Source: JACJYM01 sp965230495 (GTDB lineage Bacteria > Bacteroidota > Bacteroidia > Chitinophagales > Saprospiraceae). From it: DNA of 64,000 nt. Made by a program: the position numbers and the translations under genes. This document shows, one piece after another, positions 1 to 13,600 of the stretch. Position 1 is the first letter of the stretch; every line of letters starts with the position of its first letter. The notes under the pieces are model-generated. The model was not told where the DNA came from and did not search any database. It was given only the letters and a program-made list of their open reading frames with translations. The DNA lies in assembly GCA_965230495.1 (NCBI GenBank), contig OZ246004.1:62001-126000 (forward strand). The letters are read 5' to 3'.

Positions 1-1599
1 CCTTATAGAATAGGAAGTGAGAATAGATTTTTTGATATTCAAGATGAGTCAGTATGGTATTCAGAAAATATTGTTTTCGTTGCTGATCAAACGGAAATGG
101 AACTGAGAATCGGGGGAACGGTAACTGACGCTATTAGATGGCATTTTTCTCTTAATTCCCCTATTACATGTCAAGATTGTGGAGGAGGAGGGTGCACTAT
201 AGTTTATGATTATACCGGTGATGATCAGACATTCACGGTTCCTGATGGAGTTACTGAAATAGAGGTAAAATTATGGGGTGCTGGAGGATCATGTAATAGA
301 GCTGCAACCGGAGGCGGACCTATAGCAACAACTGGTGCTGGTGGTGCTGGTGGCTTTGTGTCTGGAACCATGTCAGTGTTTTCTGGAGACCAATATACAA
401 TAGTTGTGGGAAGAGGAGGTTTATGGGCTGGAAATCAGGAAGTTTATTATGGTGGTGGTGGTGGAAGTAATAATGGATCAGGAGGCGGTAGAGCAGCCAT
501 AAGAACTCCCGGCGTGGCTGGTGTAGAATTGGTAACTGCAGGTGGAGGAGGATCATCGGGTCCAAACAATATTGCTCATTCATGTGTAAACGCTGGGGTA
601 CAAGGCTGCTATGGTGGAGCTGGAGGTGGAGATGTTGGTGGAGATTGTATGTGTTTTGGATCTACCGTCGCAGGCACTGGTGGTAATACTACTACCATGA
701 CAGGTGGATCTGGACATTCTCCAAATGGTCAAAATGGAAGTCAATTTAATGGAGGTATTGGTCCTTTTGAAACAGGTGGCAATTCTGGCGGCGGTGGCGG
801 TGGTGGTTACTATGGTGGTGGCAGCGGTAGATCGTCTTTTACTTTTAGTCCCTGTACCTCAAATGAAACCGGAGGAGGAGGTGGAAGTAGTTATACAGGT
901 GGACTATCAGCTGTATATCAAAATCTACAGGGAAATGGAGCAGTACCTCAAATGACAATGGATCCCGATTATTCTGGAGATATTGGAACTGGTGGCGTTG
1001 GCCCAGGAGGAGATAATGGAGGCCATGCACGAGTAGTGGTGATATATAACATACCAGAGATTTGTGATAACGGTGTGGATGATGATTGCGATGGTGATAT
1101 TGATTGTGATGATTCTGATTGTCAGACAGCACCAGAAATTTGTGATAATGGGATAGATGATAACTGTGATGGAAATATTGACGAAAACTGCTGTACGGAA
1201 GGAAAGATAGTTTTATTAAAAACTAACGTACAGGGATGCCCCGATCATATTTTGGTGGACTTAAAGGTATTCAACGAAGGAATGTCACCTATTCCTGCTG
1301 GCACTCCGGTTGCTTTTTACGATGGCGATCCTACGCAAGCTGGATCTTCTTTCTTGGGTGTTTTTAACATTACTGATGTTAATGCTGGAGCTGTTAAAAG
1401 ATTCAATTCTGTGGATATAGGAACGTGCTCAACAAATGGAGAACTAATATTTGCAGTTTTAGGGGCTAATGGCAGTGAGATGCTTCCCTTGGATCTTAAT
1501 ACAGACCTTCCCAACGCTTCTTATACAGATTGTGATTACAGCAATAATATTAGTTCAATCAAATTGAATATTAAGTGTGGTAGAATAATAACCGATTAA
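1..1599 (+). CDS. Glycine-rich extracellular protein with MopE-type motifs (5' end outside window)
   Basis: The frame is open from base 1, so the gene starts upstream; the Met codon at 97 is probably internal. From about 205 to 1050 there is a domain beginning with a TFTVPDGVTEIEVKLWGAGG pattern followed by long Gly-rich runs, as in glycine-rich cell-surface proteins. Next come two Asp/Cys motifs of the kind CDNGxDDDCDGxID (about 1063-1200), which resemble the putative metal-binding motif of MopE-like proteins. The C-terminal 130 residues look like a CARDB-type beta-sandwich. No T9SS sorting domain is visible at the C-terminus, which is odd beside T9SS cargo. The stop lies 34 bases before the giant surface-protein gene, with no terminator between, so co-transcription is likely. 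Function unknown; an adhesive or matrix role is inference. Confidence 0.8.
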   Translation, partial: PYRIGSENRFFDIQDESVWYSENIVFVADQTEMELRIGGTVTDAIRWHFSLNSPITCQDCGGGGCTIVYDYTGDDQTFTVPDGVTEIEVKLWGAGGSCNRAATGGGPIATTGAGGAGGFVSGTMSVFSGDQYTIVVGRGGLWAGNQEVYYGGGGGSNNGSGGGRAAIRTPGVAGVELVTAGGGGSSGPNNIAHSCVNAGVQGCYGGAGGGDVGGDCMCFGSTVAGTGGNTTTMTGGSGHSPNGQNGSQFNGGIGPFETGGNSGGGGGGGYYGGGSGRSSFTFSPCTSNETGGGGGSSYTGGLSAVYQNLQGNGAVPQMTMDPDYSGDIGTGGVGPGGDNGGHARVVVIYNIPEICDNGVDDDCDGDIDCDDSDCQTAPEICDNGIDDNCDGNIDENCCTEGKIVLLKTNVQGCPDHILVDLKVFNEGMSPIPAGTPVAFYDGDPTQAGSSFLGVFNITDVNAGAVKRFNSVDIGTCSTNGELIFAVLGANGSEMLPLDLNTDLPNASYTDCDYSNNISSIKLNIKCGRIITD

Positions 1600-1633
1600 A
1601 AAATAAAATCTCAGAATAACTAAAGAACTCATA

Positions 1634-4600
1634 ATGAAAATTATAAAGTTATTGATAGTAATGCCCGTAATGATAGTAGGCATTATTGTAAAAGGCCAAA
1701 ATTGCAATACTTTCAACACCATAGGTGGAAAGATTTATATAGATTACAACTTTAATGGACTTAATGATGAATCACTCAGTCCCGTGGAGGGAGTAACTGT
1801 AGAAGCTTATGATGCCACCGGAAACATAATAGCCAGTGATGTAAGTAATTCGTCAGGTGAATACACGCTTGCTGTTCCAGATGGTTTAAGAGCGAGGGTT
1901 GAATTTACCAATATACCTGATGGCTTGAATGATGGTTATTTTGGTGCTGATAATATGACTACGGTTCAGTTTATTACTAGTCCAAATTGTGATGCAGATG
2001 TTGCTCTCGCATCGGGAGATTGCAGTTGTGATAATGATCCTCCAATAATAATTCCGTGTTACGTCAATGGAGATCCATCTATACCTATTATTGGAGAAAG
2101 AGCAGCTTTATTGACGGTAGATTACGATCAGAGGGGAAGCGGAGCTAATTACGCCACTTATCCTCCCACAGCAGGAGATGGAGGAATGCCAAATGTCATT
2201 GGAACAGCAGGAGAAGTAGGAGCAGTTTGGGCTGTTTCTTGGGATAGAAGGTCAAATACAGCGTTTAGTTCTTCAGTAGTAAAGAGATTTTCAGGATTTG
2301 GTCCATTGGGCGTAGGTGGAATATATAGTATATCTGATCCCACGGGCAACTCAAATGTTTCGCCTTTTCTTGACTTGGCACCATGTATTGGAATGGGCAA
2401 TGTCCCAAGACCTGATCTTGGTTCTACTCCATCTGATCCAGTATTAGATGTTGAAGGATATGCATTTGCTGGTAAAGCAGGTATTGGAGGTATTGATGTA
2501 AGTAGCGATGGTATGTTTTTATACGCGGTAAGTTTAAGTACCAAAGAATTAATACAAGTAAGATTGCGAAATACTCCTTCGGGTCAATTACTTGCAGGTA
2601 GTTGTGCTAATGTTACCTCTTTTCCTATCCCTGCCATTAGTAACTGTAGTACTGCAGACAGCAGGCCATGGGCTGTGCAAGAATATAATGGAAAAGTACA
2701 TGTGGGAGTAGTATGTTCAGCTGAAAGTTCAGGCGATGCCGCCGATTTAACAGTCGAAGTCTTTGCCTTTGATCCAACAACTTCTAATTGGGAACCTGTT
2801 TTCGGAAATCCTCAATCATTGAATTATCCGGAAAAAGGGTGTGCAGCGGGAATAGGACCTCCCGAAGATAATGGGTTTTGTTGTGAATGGAATCCATGGT
2901 TGGGTGCCAATGATTATTCTTTTACTGGACCCACCACCTATGGTTTTATATGTAATCCCCAGCCCATTCTGTCAGATATTGAATTTGACGTAGATGGAAG
3001 CATGATTTTAGGATTTATGGATCGTTTTGGACTACAAGTAGGTTGGCAAAATTATCATGTCCCCAATACAGGAAACCTTAATAACGATAATGGTGAAAAC
3101 GCATTAAAACTCAATGCCAATAATGATTTTGATACGGAAATATTAGATTTTAAATCTGTCATAACCACGGAGAAGAAAAATATCTCAACACATACTGAAA
3201 AAAATAAAGATGGAAGTCGAGATGAAGTCTGCTTAAATATAGAAGCAACTATTGGCTGTAATTTGGCAGGAACACCAGGTGATACATCTGATGATTTTAT
3301 AGAATTTACTGTTGTTAATAGTAATGGAAGTGGCTCTGGTTATAATCTATCCGTACCAGCACATATCGATATTTTACCTGGCAGTTCAGGAGTATATGGA
3401 GAGGTTATAACGTTTGAGTTACATAATGCAATTGGTAACGGAGACTTTCAAATAGAAATAACAGATAATGGTAATGCGAATTGTCAAAGTGTACAGTTTA
3501 ATGTTTCTGACCAATGTTCGAGCAATACATGTATGAATTTGGAATATGCCATTACTTGTAATAATAACAATACACCTAATATTACATCAGATGATTACCT
3601 TCAATTAATTATTGATAATAGTTCTGGCCAGGGAACTGGTTATAATTTAGAAGTGCCTCCACATGTTACATTAAACCCTTCCTCCTCAGGGCAATACAAT
3701 ATGTTGCAAACCTTTGATTTAATTAATGCATTGGGTAATGGAGATTTTACTGTCACTATTGTTGATAACACTAATCCAAATTGTAGTTTAGAATTAGATT
3801 TTCAGGATGAATGCCCTAGCAATTTGTGCATTGATCTTGATCTTACTATTTCATGCAGTGATAACAATACTGCGGATCAGTCGGATGATTTCTTTTTATT
3901 CGAATCTGATGCTTCAGGCATTGGAAATGGTTATTATATCGAAGGCCCACCTCATATAACAATAGTACCTGATTATGTTTCATATGGAAACAATCAAACT
4001 TTTGAAGTCTATGGTGCAATAGATAATGGCTCCTATAGCTTAACATTTACAGATGACTCTAATAATAATTGTGTGGCCATACTTAATTCTATTCCGGATC
4101 AATGTCTGAACCAATTTAACGGCCCTTTGGGACCTTTATATGCCGGTATGGCTGGAGGTGATATCTTATATGCTTATAACGATGATGGCACATATGTGTT
4201 AAGTACAGGGAAAGACATTTTAGATACGGACGGAAATGTCATTAGAACGGGTTGTGGAGATGATCCGGACTTTTTAGGAGAGGAATTTTATTGTGCAGAT
4301 AATGTTGCCGGAAATCATAATGAAGGTTTTCATGGTGGTTTGGCGGTTCGAAAAGGTTTTGATGAGTTAATTGGAACCTTTGTGGATGCCGGCCTTGCTT
4401 TAGGATCACAGCAGGTGAATGCTGGAGGAGTGCAGTACATAAAGAATTCAACGGGTATACAAACTGATTATTACTCTGTATATTATAATGGAGGAAATTT
4501 TACACTTGGAAAAGCAGCTGGTGTGGGAGATGTCGAATTTATGTGTGATCCACCTCCGATTGAAGTAGGAAACTATGTATGGCTAGATCTTAATAAAAAT

Positions 4601-7600
4601 GGAGTTCAAGATCCAGACGAGCTACCGATTCCCGATATTACAATAGACTTATATTCTTCAAATGGGACGCTTTTAGGTTCTACTACTACTAATAATCAAG
4701 GAGAATACTATTTCAATAGTCTAACCAGCAACATGCCTGAAGATGAAGTTGTATATATTGTAATTAGAGACTATGATACTAACAACGGTTTAGGAACTCT
4801 TGGTCATTTACTGACAGTAAATGATAATGGAACCAACGATTTGCACGACAGTGATGGACTCGATGGTGGTTCGTCTGGTATTGCAGCGATAGGAAATAGG
4901 CCTTATATTCAGGTAATGACCGGAACTCTGGGGTGGGTTGATCATTCTTATGATTTTGGTTTTTTCCCAAATGTGTGTTTTGTTTCTGGAATAGGAGCTT
5001 CCATTATAGATTGTAATGAGGGAGATGAACCAAATACGTTCGATATTGAGGTGTTTTTTTCATGGATAAATTCTGAAATAGGCGATGAGATAGTGATAGA
5101 TGTGGATAATGATATGAAAACGTATACAGTGACAACTGTTGATGGAGAGCACAGTTTAATCTTCACTGTTCCGGCAGGGGTTGCCGATATACCTATTTCT
5201 GTTACGAATATCGACCAAAATATGTGTGGTGCTTCTACATCTATTAACACTTTACCGACAAATCTTACAGGTACTGTTTCATTAGGGCCGTGCGAATTTG
5301 ACCCAATTAGCTTGGTCAGCACGGCCACTCTTAGTGTTATGTTAGGATGGTCAGATTTACAACCAACGGATGAAATTATTGTCGTTGTAGGGGCACAAAC
5401 TGAGATTTTTACCACAGGTTCAATAGGTGGTACTAATACCATTCCTTTTACCGTGGCTTCAGATGGATCTGTAGATAATGAAGTATATGCTTATGTAATT
5501 TCCGATCCATGTGTGCAGGTCAAGACAAAATACGATGCCAGAAATGAATGTCCAGAGTGTACGATTAGAATATCTCCCGAAGTAGGAGAATGCATTTACG
5601 ATCCAACAAGTGGACAAAGTACACAAGAGGTTGTTGTTAATCTGGAATGGTTTTTTGCGAATCCTGGAGATATTAATGTCTCCATAGGTTCTGGAACTGA
5701 TTTGCAAATGACTACTATTCAAGCCACCACCTCAGAAGGGGGTGATCAGATAACCTTTGTAATGCCGGCAGATGGCAGTATAAACGTTCCGATAAATGCT
5801 TCGTTCGTTTCTGATTCTCAATGTAATGGTTCTGCTATATACGATGCCCGTGAACTGTGTGAGATGCCTGTAGATCTGGCATTGGATAAGTTTGTGGATG
5901 AGGACTGTCCTGTGGCAGGGTCAACCGTTACATGGACAGTGGTTGTTACACATCAGGGTGATTTTCCGGCTACCAATGTACAAGTGACAGATTATCAGCC
6001 TTCCGGACTTAATTATAACAATGTATATAGTGCAACTCAGGGAACTTTCGATGGAGCATTATGGGATATTGGTAGTTTACAACCTGGAGATGTTGTAACA
6101 TTGACTTTTGAGACAGAAGTCCTTCAATCCGGAACTTATTACAATGTAGCTGAGATAACGAATATGACGGAGATTGACATAGATAGTAATCCGGGTAATA
6201 ATGCAGACGGTGAGGATGATATCAGCGAGGCCTGTATAACTGTGGAATATCAAATATGTCAGGATGAGACCATTGAAATAAGTGCAGAGTCAGGATTTTT
6301 CAATTATCAATGGTATAAAGATGATATTCTCTTGTTAGGAGAAACAAATATTGATTTGACAATTTCTGATCCGGGAACATATACTTACACAGCTACTACA
6401 TTTGCAGATGGAGGCCTTCCCTTTGAATCCTGTTGCCCAGTAAAGGTTAGCCCCGAGGTTTGTAATTGTGAAATATCAATTACTGATGTAAAAGCTTTAA
6501 AGTGTATTAAAAATGAAGATCAAACCACGACTACAGTAACTATATGTGGAGAATGGGAAAATGTAGGAGACAGTGAAACCATTAATTTTAATGTAAGCGG
6601 TACGATTTCTGGAGACATAAGCTCGTCCCTTCTTAATCAACCGTCAAAAGGTGAAGGATGCTTAGACTTTGAGGTTGCTTTGAATGAGGGTTTAATGATT
6701 TCTCTTTCTGCAACAACATGTAATACACCTGATCAGATAGTAACTACCCCTGATCATTGCCCTCCATGTGCAATTACAATTGACGACGTTTCTTCACCTT
6801 CTCCATGTACGTGTAATGCTGATAACAATGAATATATGTATTCTGTCAATGTATCATGGGATGAACTAGAAATTGGTGATATTATCAACTTTATAGGAAG
6901 TGGGTATTCAACAAATTATGAAGTAAACACTACTTCTGGAACTCATTCATTTTCTGTAACTGGTGTCGCAGATGGAACACAACAAAATATTTTTGTAAAC
7001 GTGGAAAGAGATACAGAATGTGGTGATATGGCCGTCATAAATGCCCCAGATCCATGTTGTCCTCCATTATGTAAACTTGAGATAGTCGATGTTATTGAAA
7101 GTACTTGTATGGATAACACTGTTGATATAATAGTAAATGTAGAATGGATGGATGCCAATGCCAATGATGTTATAATTGTTGACATAGGAGGAAATACACA
7201 AACATCTGATCCCATATCAGCAGAACAAGCGGAAATGGGAGCAATGACTTTTATAGCCAATGTGCCCGCTCCTTCTACGGGTAACATTGCAGCAAGATTT
7301 GGTGGTAATACAAGTTGTTCTGATACGGATTCATATTCTGTCATTACTTCTTGTCCTTCATGTGAATTAGATATCGAATCAGTAAATGTTGGTGAGTGTT
7401 ACTATGATGAACTGACTAATGAGAGTTATTTTAATGTTGAAGTTTGTCTTAGATGGGCAAATGCCTTTTCTGGTGATCTGATAAGAATTTCATTGGGAGA
7501 TCAGATAGAGATTTCTGAACAACAATCTGTGCATTATATTTTAGATAATACTTCGGGCTCTGTATGTAAAACCATAACTGCCATTGCTGATTTAACAATG

Positions 7601-10600
7601 GATATGGATATTACTGCGAATTTTGCCGTAACTCCTTGTAGGGATGAAAGGGTTGATGAAGTGGATGCACCGCAGCCATGTACACCTTATGATCTTGCTT
7701 TAAGAAAGATTTTGGATACCTCCGGACCCCATGAATATGGGCAGAATTTAACATTTACGATTGAAGTGTTTAATCAATATCAGACACCTGTTCAAAATTT
7801 TGAAATTATTGACTATATACCAAACGGATATTCCTTTGATCCTAATCTAAATCCGGGTTGGGTAATTGGCACAGCAACTGATGAGTATACACCGGTTACT
7901 TATACTTTTAATCAAGTGCTTAATCCATCTGAATCAGTTAGTACTCTAATTGTGTTAAGGTTAAATCAGTCGACAGGCACTCCTCTAATGGAATGGGATA
8001 ATTATGCGGAGATCTCATATGTTGAGAGTATTGATGGTTTTGATATTTCCTCGTCGGACCTTGATTCCACTCCAGGCTCGGATTTATTATCGGAAAGAGC
8101 CGTTAAGCCAGGAGATCCTGCTGATAATAATATAACGAGCACGGATAAGGGAGGTGAAGAAGATGACCATGATCCTGCAGGACCGGAGATAGTAGATATA
8201 GCTTTAAGAAAGACGACCATTACCCCTGGACCTTATGTATATGGTATGGATGTGGATTTCCAGATTGATGTCATTAATCAAGGAAATGTAATATTAGAAA
8301 ACATTGATGTTACAGATTATATACCTTGTGGATTTGGATTTGACGTTACTAAAAATCCGGGATGGGTTGAAATGGGTTCAAATGCAGTATTTAATCTTTC
8401 CGATAGGCTGATTCCTGGCGATCAAAATATGCAATCTATCATTCTAACGCTTTCGGTAAAGCCTTGTTATGATCATGAACTTGATGCCTCTATTGACCCA
8501 TGGTTAAACTATGCGGAAGTAAGTTATATGGAAGATGAGAATGGCAATGATGTGAGTAGTATGGATATTGATAGTGAATCAGATAATATAAATGGCAATG
8601 ATCCTGGTGGTAATCCTGATGGTAATAGTGATAATGTGGTAACAGGTGTTGCATCAGGGCAACCTGGACATGACGATCCTTTAACTGATGAAGATGATCA
8701 TGACCCGGAACGAATAGAAGTTTTTGACTTAGCACTGAAGAAGATTTTGACAACAGTGGGTCCTCACGAGTACGGAGACTTTTTAAATTTTGAAATCACA
8801 GTATACAATCAGGGCAATGTTACAGCAACAAGTTTTACATTGACAGATTATATGCCCGATGGCTACAGATTTGTTACAGCAACAAATAGCGGGTGGTCAC
8901 AAACAGGTCCTAACAGTCTAATTTATAATAATGGACTTTTGGGTGTTGGCCAGAATATATTAATTCCATTACAACTGGAATTAATACAGACTACTGGTGG
9001 AGAAGAAGATTGGATTAATTATGTTGAGATAACGGATGTAGATGATGACAATGATGGAGGAAATACAGACCCTGAAGATGCCGATAGTAATGAAGGAAGT
9101 AATAATGTAGATGAAAATGCGGTACAACCGGGCGATCCATTTGATAATGATGTTTTAAGCACTGATAAAGGAGGAGAAGAGGATGATCATGACCCAGCAG
9201 GTCCAGAAATCGTAGATATTGCGTTACGAAAGACGACTGTTACAGGTGGCCCATATGTTTATAATATGGATGTTAGGTTCAATATAGAGATATTTAATCA
9301 GGGTAGTATAGCATTAGAAGATATTGATATACAAGATTATATTCCGTGTGGATTTTATTTCGATCCATTGAAGAATACGAATTGGATAGCGAATGTGTCC
9401 GGAGCGTTCCATAATGTACCAGGGGTACTGGTACCTGGCGACAGTTACGATGTAGACATCGTATTGACGGTACAGGCTTGTTATGCTCAGGAGAGTGGTT
9501 CGAGTATAGATCCGTGGTTGAACTATGCTGAGGTAAGTTATATGGAGGATGAAGATGGCAATGATGTAAGTGGTATTGATATTGATAGTGAATCTGATAA
9601 TATAATTGGTAATGACCCTGGTGGTAATCCTGATGGTAATAGTGATGATGTGGTAACAGGTATTGCATCAGGTCAACCTGGACATGATGACCCTTTGACA
9701 GATGAAGATGATCATGACCCGGAGCGAATTGAAGTATTTGATTTGGCGTTAAAGAAGATCTTATTGACTACAGGTCCACATCATTATGGGCAGTTTTTGG
9801 ATTTCGAGATTACAGTATATAACCAGGGAAATGAAGATGCAACGAGTTTTGAGTTGAGTGATTATATGCCCGATGGCTATAAATTTAGTACAGCAACGAA
9901 TACGGGTTGGGTCGAAGTAAATGGTAATTTACTGACTTACCAAGGAGGAGCTTTGGCGAGTGGAGATCATGTAGTGATACCGTTGCAACTGGAGTTAATA
10001 ATGACTACGGGAGGAGAACAAGATTGGATTAACTATGTAGAGATCAGTGATGTGGATAACGATACGAATCCTGGTAATACAGACCCTGAAGATGCCGATA
10101 GTGTAGAAGGAAGTAATGGAGTGGATGAAAATGCGGTACAGCCTAGAGATCCAGAAGACAATGATGTATTGAGTGTTGATAAATTTGGAGAAGAGGACGA
10201 TCACGATCCAGATGGGCCGGAGATTGTAGATATTGCCTTACGAAAAACGACGGTAACAACAGGACCCTATTTGTGGGATCAATCCGTAACTTTCATGATA
10301 GAAATCTTTAATCAAGGCAGTATTACGTTACAAAATATTGAGATTACGGATTATATACCGTGTGGTTTTATGTTTGATCCTTTGTTGAATGGTAATTGGG
10401 TAGAGAATGGCAGTAGACCGACTACAGTCATCAATGGTCCTTTGGTGCCAGGAGCGATGGCGAATGTAATGATTACGTTGAATGTATATGATTGCTATGA
10501 GCATGTATTGGATAATAGTATCGATCCGTGGGTTAACTATGCGGAGGTAAGCTATATGGAAGACTTCAATGGTGTGGATGTAAGTTTGATCGATATAGAT

Positions 10601-13600
10601 AGTGATGCGAATGACGACGATAGCGATGATAAGTTGGGAGTGCCAGATGGGTTGAGTGATGATTATTTGGATGGAGATTCGAAATTTGGGACCGGCGATC
10701 CGGGGATGGATGAGGATGATCATGATCCTGAGCGAATTGAGATATTTGATTTGGCATTGCGAAAGACGATTGAGAATCCGGGCCCCTATGTACCAGAAGA
10801 TTTCATAGACTTTGAGATTACAATATTCAACCAAGGAAATGTAAATGCAGATAATATCTTTATTATCGATTATTTCCCAGCATGTTTCATTTTGTTTGAT
10901 GACCAATGGGTAGATAATGGAAATAGTACAGCAAGTTATGAGTTGAGTACGAGCAGAGGCACTTTGGCAGCTGCTTTAGAGCCAGGTGATAGCACGAAGG
11001 TAGCAATTAGATTGAAGAATAATTTGTGTCAGCCAGGTTATGAGATTAACTGGGCTGAAATCAGTGCAGCTACCAAAGGAGATGGTAGTGTAGTATTGGA
11101 TGTGGATAGTACACCGGATACGACGAGAGACAATGATGGCGGAGGAGCTCCAGAATATTTGACAGATGATTGGATTGAAGGTCAAGGCGGTGGAGTCCCC
11201 TTTGATGAAGATAATCCCGGCGGACCAGGAGACGATGATACACAGGGAGATGAGGATGATCAAGATCCAGAACAGGTAGAAGTGATATTATTTGCGGATT
11301 TGGCCTTGATCAAGGTATTAGGAGCAGGGCAATTGAATCCTGTAAACCATGGAGATATAGTAAACTTTGATATCATCGTACAGAACCAAGGGCCTATAGA
11401 GGTAGATAGCTTTGTGGTTAATGATTATATGCCACCGTGTTTGACCTTAGTGAGTCCGGATTGGGTGCCATTAGGAAATGGCAGTGCGGAGTACGTGGTG
11501 AGTTTAGAAAATGGTCGCTTGACGGAGCCGATGGTGACAGGCGATCAGATCATTATTCCGATTAGTTTTACGGTGGATCCATGTGCAGATGGAGTCATAG
11601 AAAACTGGGCAGAGATCAGTGCATTTAGAGGTCCAGGTGGTAGTATAATTGAAGACATAGACAGTTATCCAGATGATGATTTGGACAATGATAACTATAG
11701 TCCAGATGATAACAATGTATGGACGGAAGATGGGAAGAATGGTGGCGATGAGGATGATCATGATCCAGAGCAAATCACGGTGGTAGACGATATGGAAGAA
11801 TTGTTTGATTTAGCGTTGCGAAAGAAATTAGCCCAGGGACAACCGATGCAAGTAAATACAGGGGATGTAGTTGTATTTGATATAGAGATTTACAATCAAG
11901 GTACGATAAGTGCAGATAATATCGAGATTACGGATTATTTCCCAAGCTGTTTCACTATGGTAGATGCAGATTGGGAAGACAATGGGGATAATACGGCGAC
12001 GATTGAGTTGAGTACGTCCAATGGTGGATTGATGGTTCCATTACAACCGGGCCAAGGGACGGTAGTACAGATCAACTTGTTATTGGCGAGTTGTCCAAGT
12101 GGGAACTATACTAACTGGGCAGAGATCAGTGCTGCAACGGATAGTGATGGCAATGAGAGACCAGATGTAGATAGTACTCCAGATAATAATCAGGGCAATG
12201 ATAATTATAACGGTACGGATAACGTAATCGATCAGAATGGTAAGTTAGGTGGCGATGAGGATGACCATGATCCTGCCTTAGTAGAGGTAGTGGGTGATCC
12301 AGGTTTTGAATTTGATTTAGCTTTAATAAAGGTAAAAGCGAATGGGCAACCGAATCCAGTAGAAGATGGAGATTTGGTAACCTTTGAGATCGAGATATCG
12401 AATCAAGGGGATATCAGTGCAGACAATATAGAGATTACGGACTATTTACCAAGTTGTTTAGTATTGCAGGATAATGATTGGACGGACAATGGGGATGGTA
12501 CAGCGAGTATTATGTTGAGTGTGGCAAATGGAGAATTGGACTCACCGTTATTGCCAGGAAGTGGCGTAAGTGTATTTATAACAACTATGGTGAATGGTTG
12601 TAGTCCAGGACCGATAACTAACTGGGCGGAGATCAGTGGCAATACGGACAGTGGCGGCCAATCGGTTGTAGATATAGATAGTACACCAGATGATGATCAG
12701 GTCAATGACGTGTTTACAATGAATGATAAATTAGATGGAGATGGGAAGAATGGTATAGGTGAAGAAGCAGATGAAGACGACCATGATCCGGAGAGTATTA
12801 CAGTAGTAGAAATAGTAGAGGAGCTAGATACATTTGATTTGGCTTTATTCAAGGTGTTACATCCAGGTCAGGCACAACAAGTTATGGCCAATGATGTAGC
12901 GGTATTTGATCTAGAGATTACGAATCAGGGTAACATGTTAGCAGATAATATTGAAATAACGGATTATATTCCAAGTTGTTTGACGTTAAATGATGCGACG
13001 TGGACGGACAATGGAGATGGTACAGCTAGTAAGATGTTCAGTGTAGCGAATGGTTTATTAGATGGGCCATTGGCACCAGGACAGAATATTCAAGTAACGA
13101 TTCGCTTTTTGGTTAATGAGTGTGCGGATACAGAGATTGTAAACTGGAGTGAGATCAGTGCAGCTACAGATGGATTTGGGGACCCGGTAGTAGATATCGA
13201 TAGTACACCGGATGCGAATGAGGAGAATGATAAGGATAATCCAGTGATTAACAATGAGATCAATGAAGATGGAAAGATGGGTGGTGATGAAGATGATCAC
13301 GATTATGAGCCATTGATATATTTGCCACCACCACCAGTATACGATATAGCTTTGATCAAGACCTTACCTACGGAGCAGAATAATCCTGTGAATGTTGGAG
13401 AAGATGTAAGCTTTGATATTCAGATTACGAACCAAGGAGATTATGTGTTAGATAATATAGAAGTGATAGATTATATCCCGAACTGTTTTAGTTTGAATGA
13501 TGGAGCGTGGACAGATAATAATAATGGTACCGCGAGTATTACTTTGCCAAATGCATTGGCCCCGAATCAGAGTGTAATCGTAACGATTGTTCTGCGAGTT

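Noticed and set aside
320..1132. Minus-strand frames rich in His and Leu opposite the glycine-rich gene
   Set aside because: They are shadows of Gly codons (GGT, GGA) read in reverse.
10328..10906. Long antisense open frame (192 codons) and many others opposite the repeat array
   Set aside because: The repeat gene's codon bias removes TTA, CTA and TCA, so antisense frames lack stops. The translated products are low-complexity and repeat with the array; no start context or promoter was seen.
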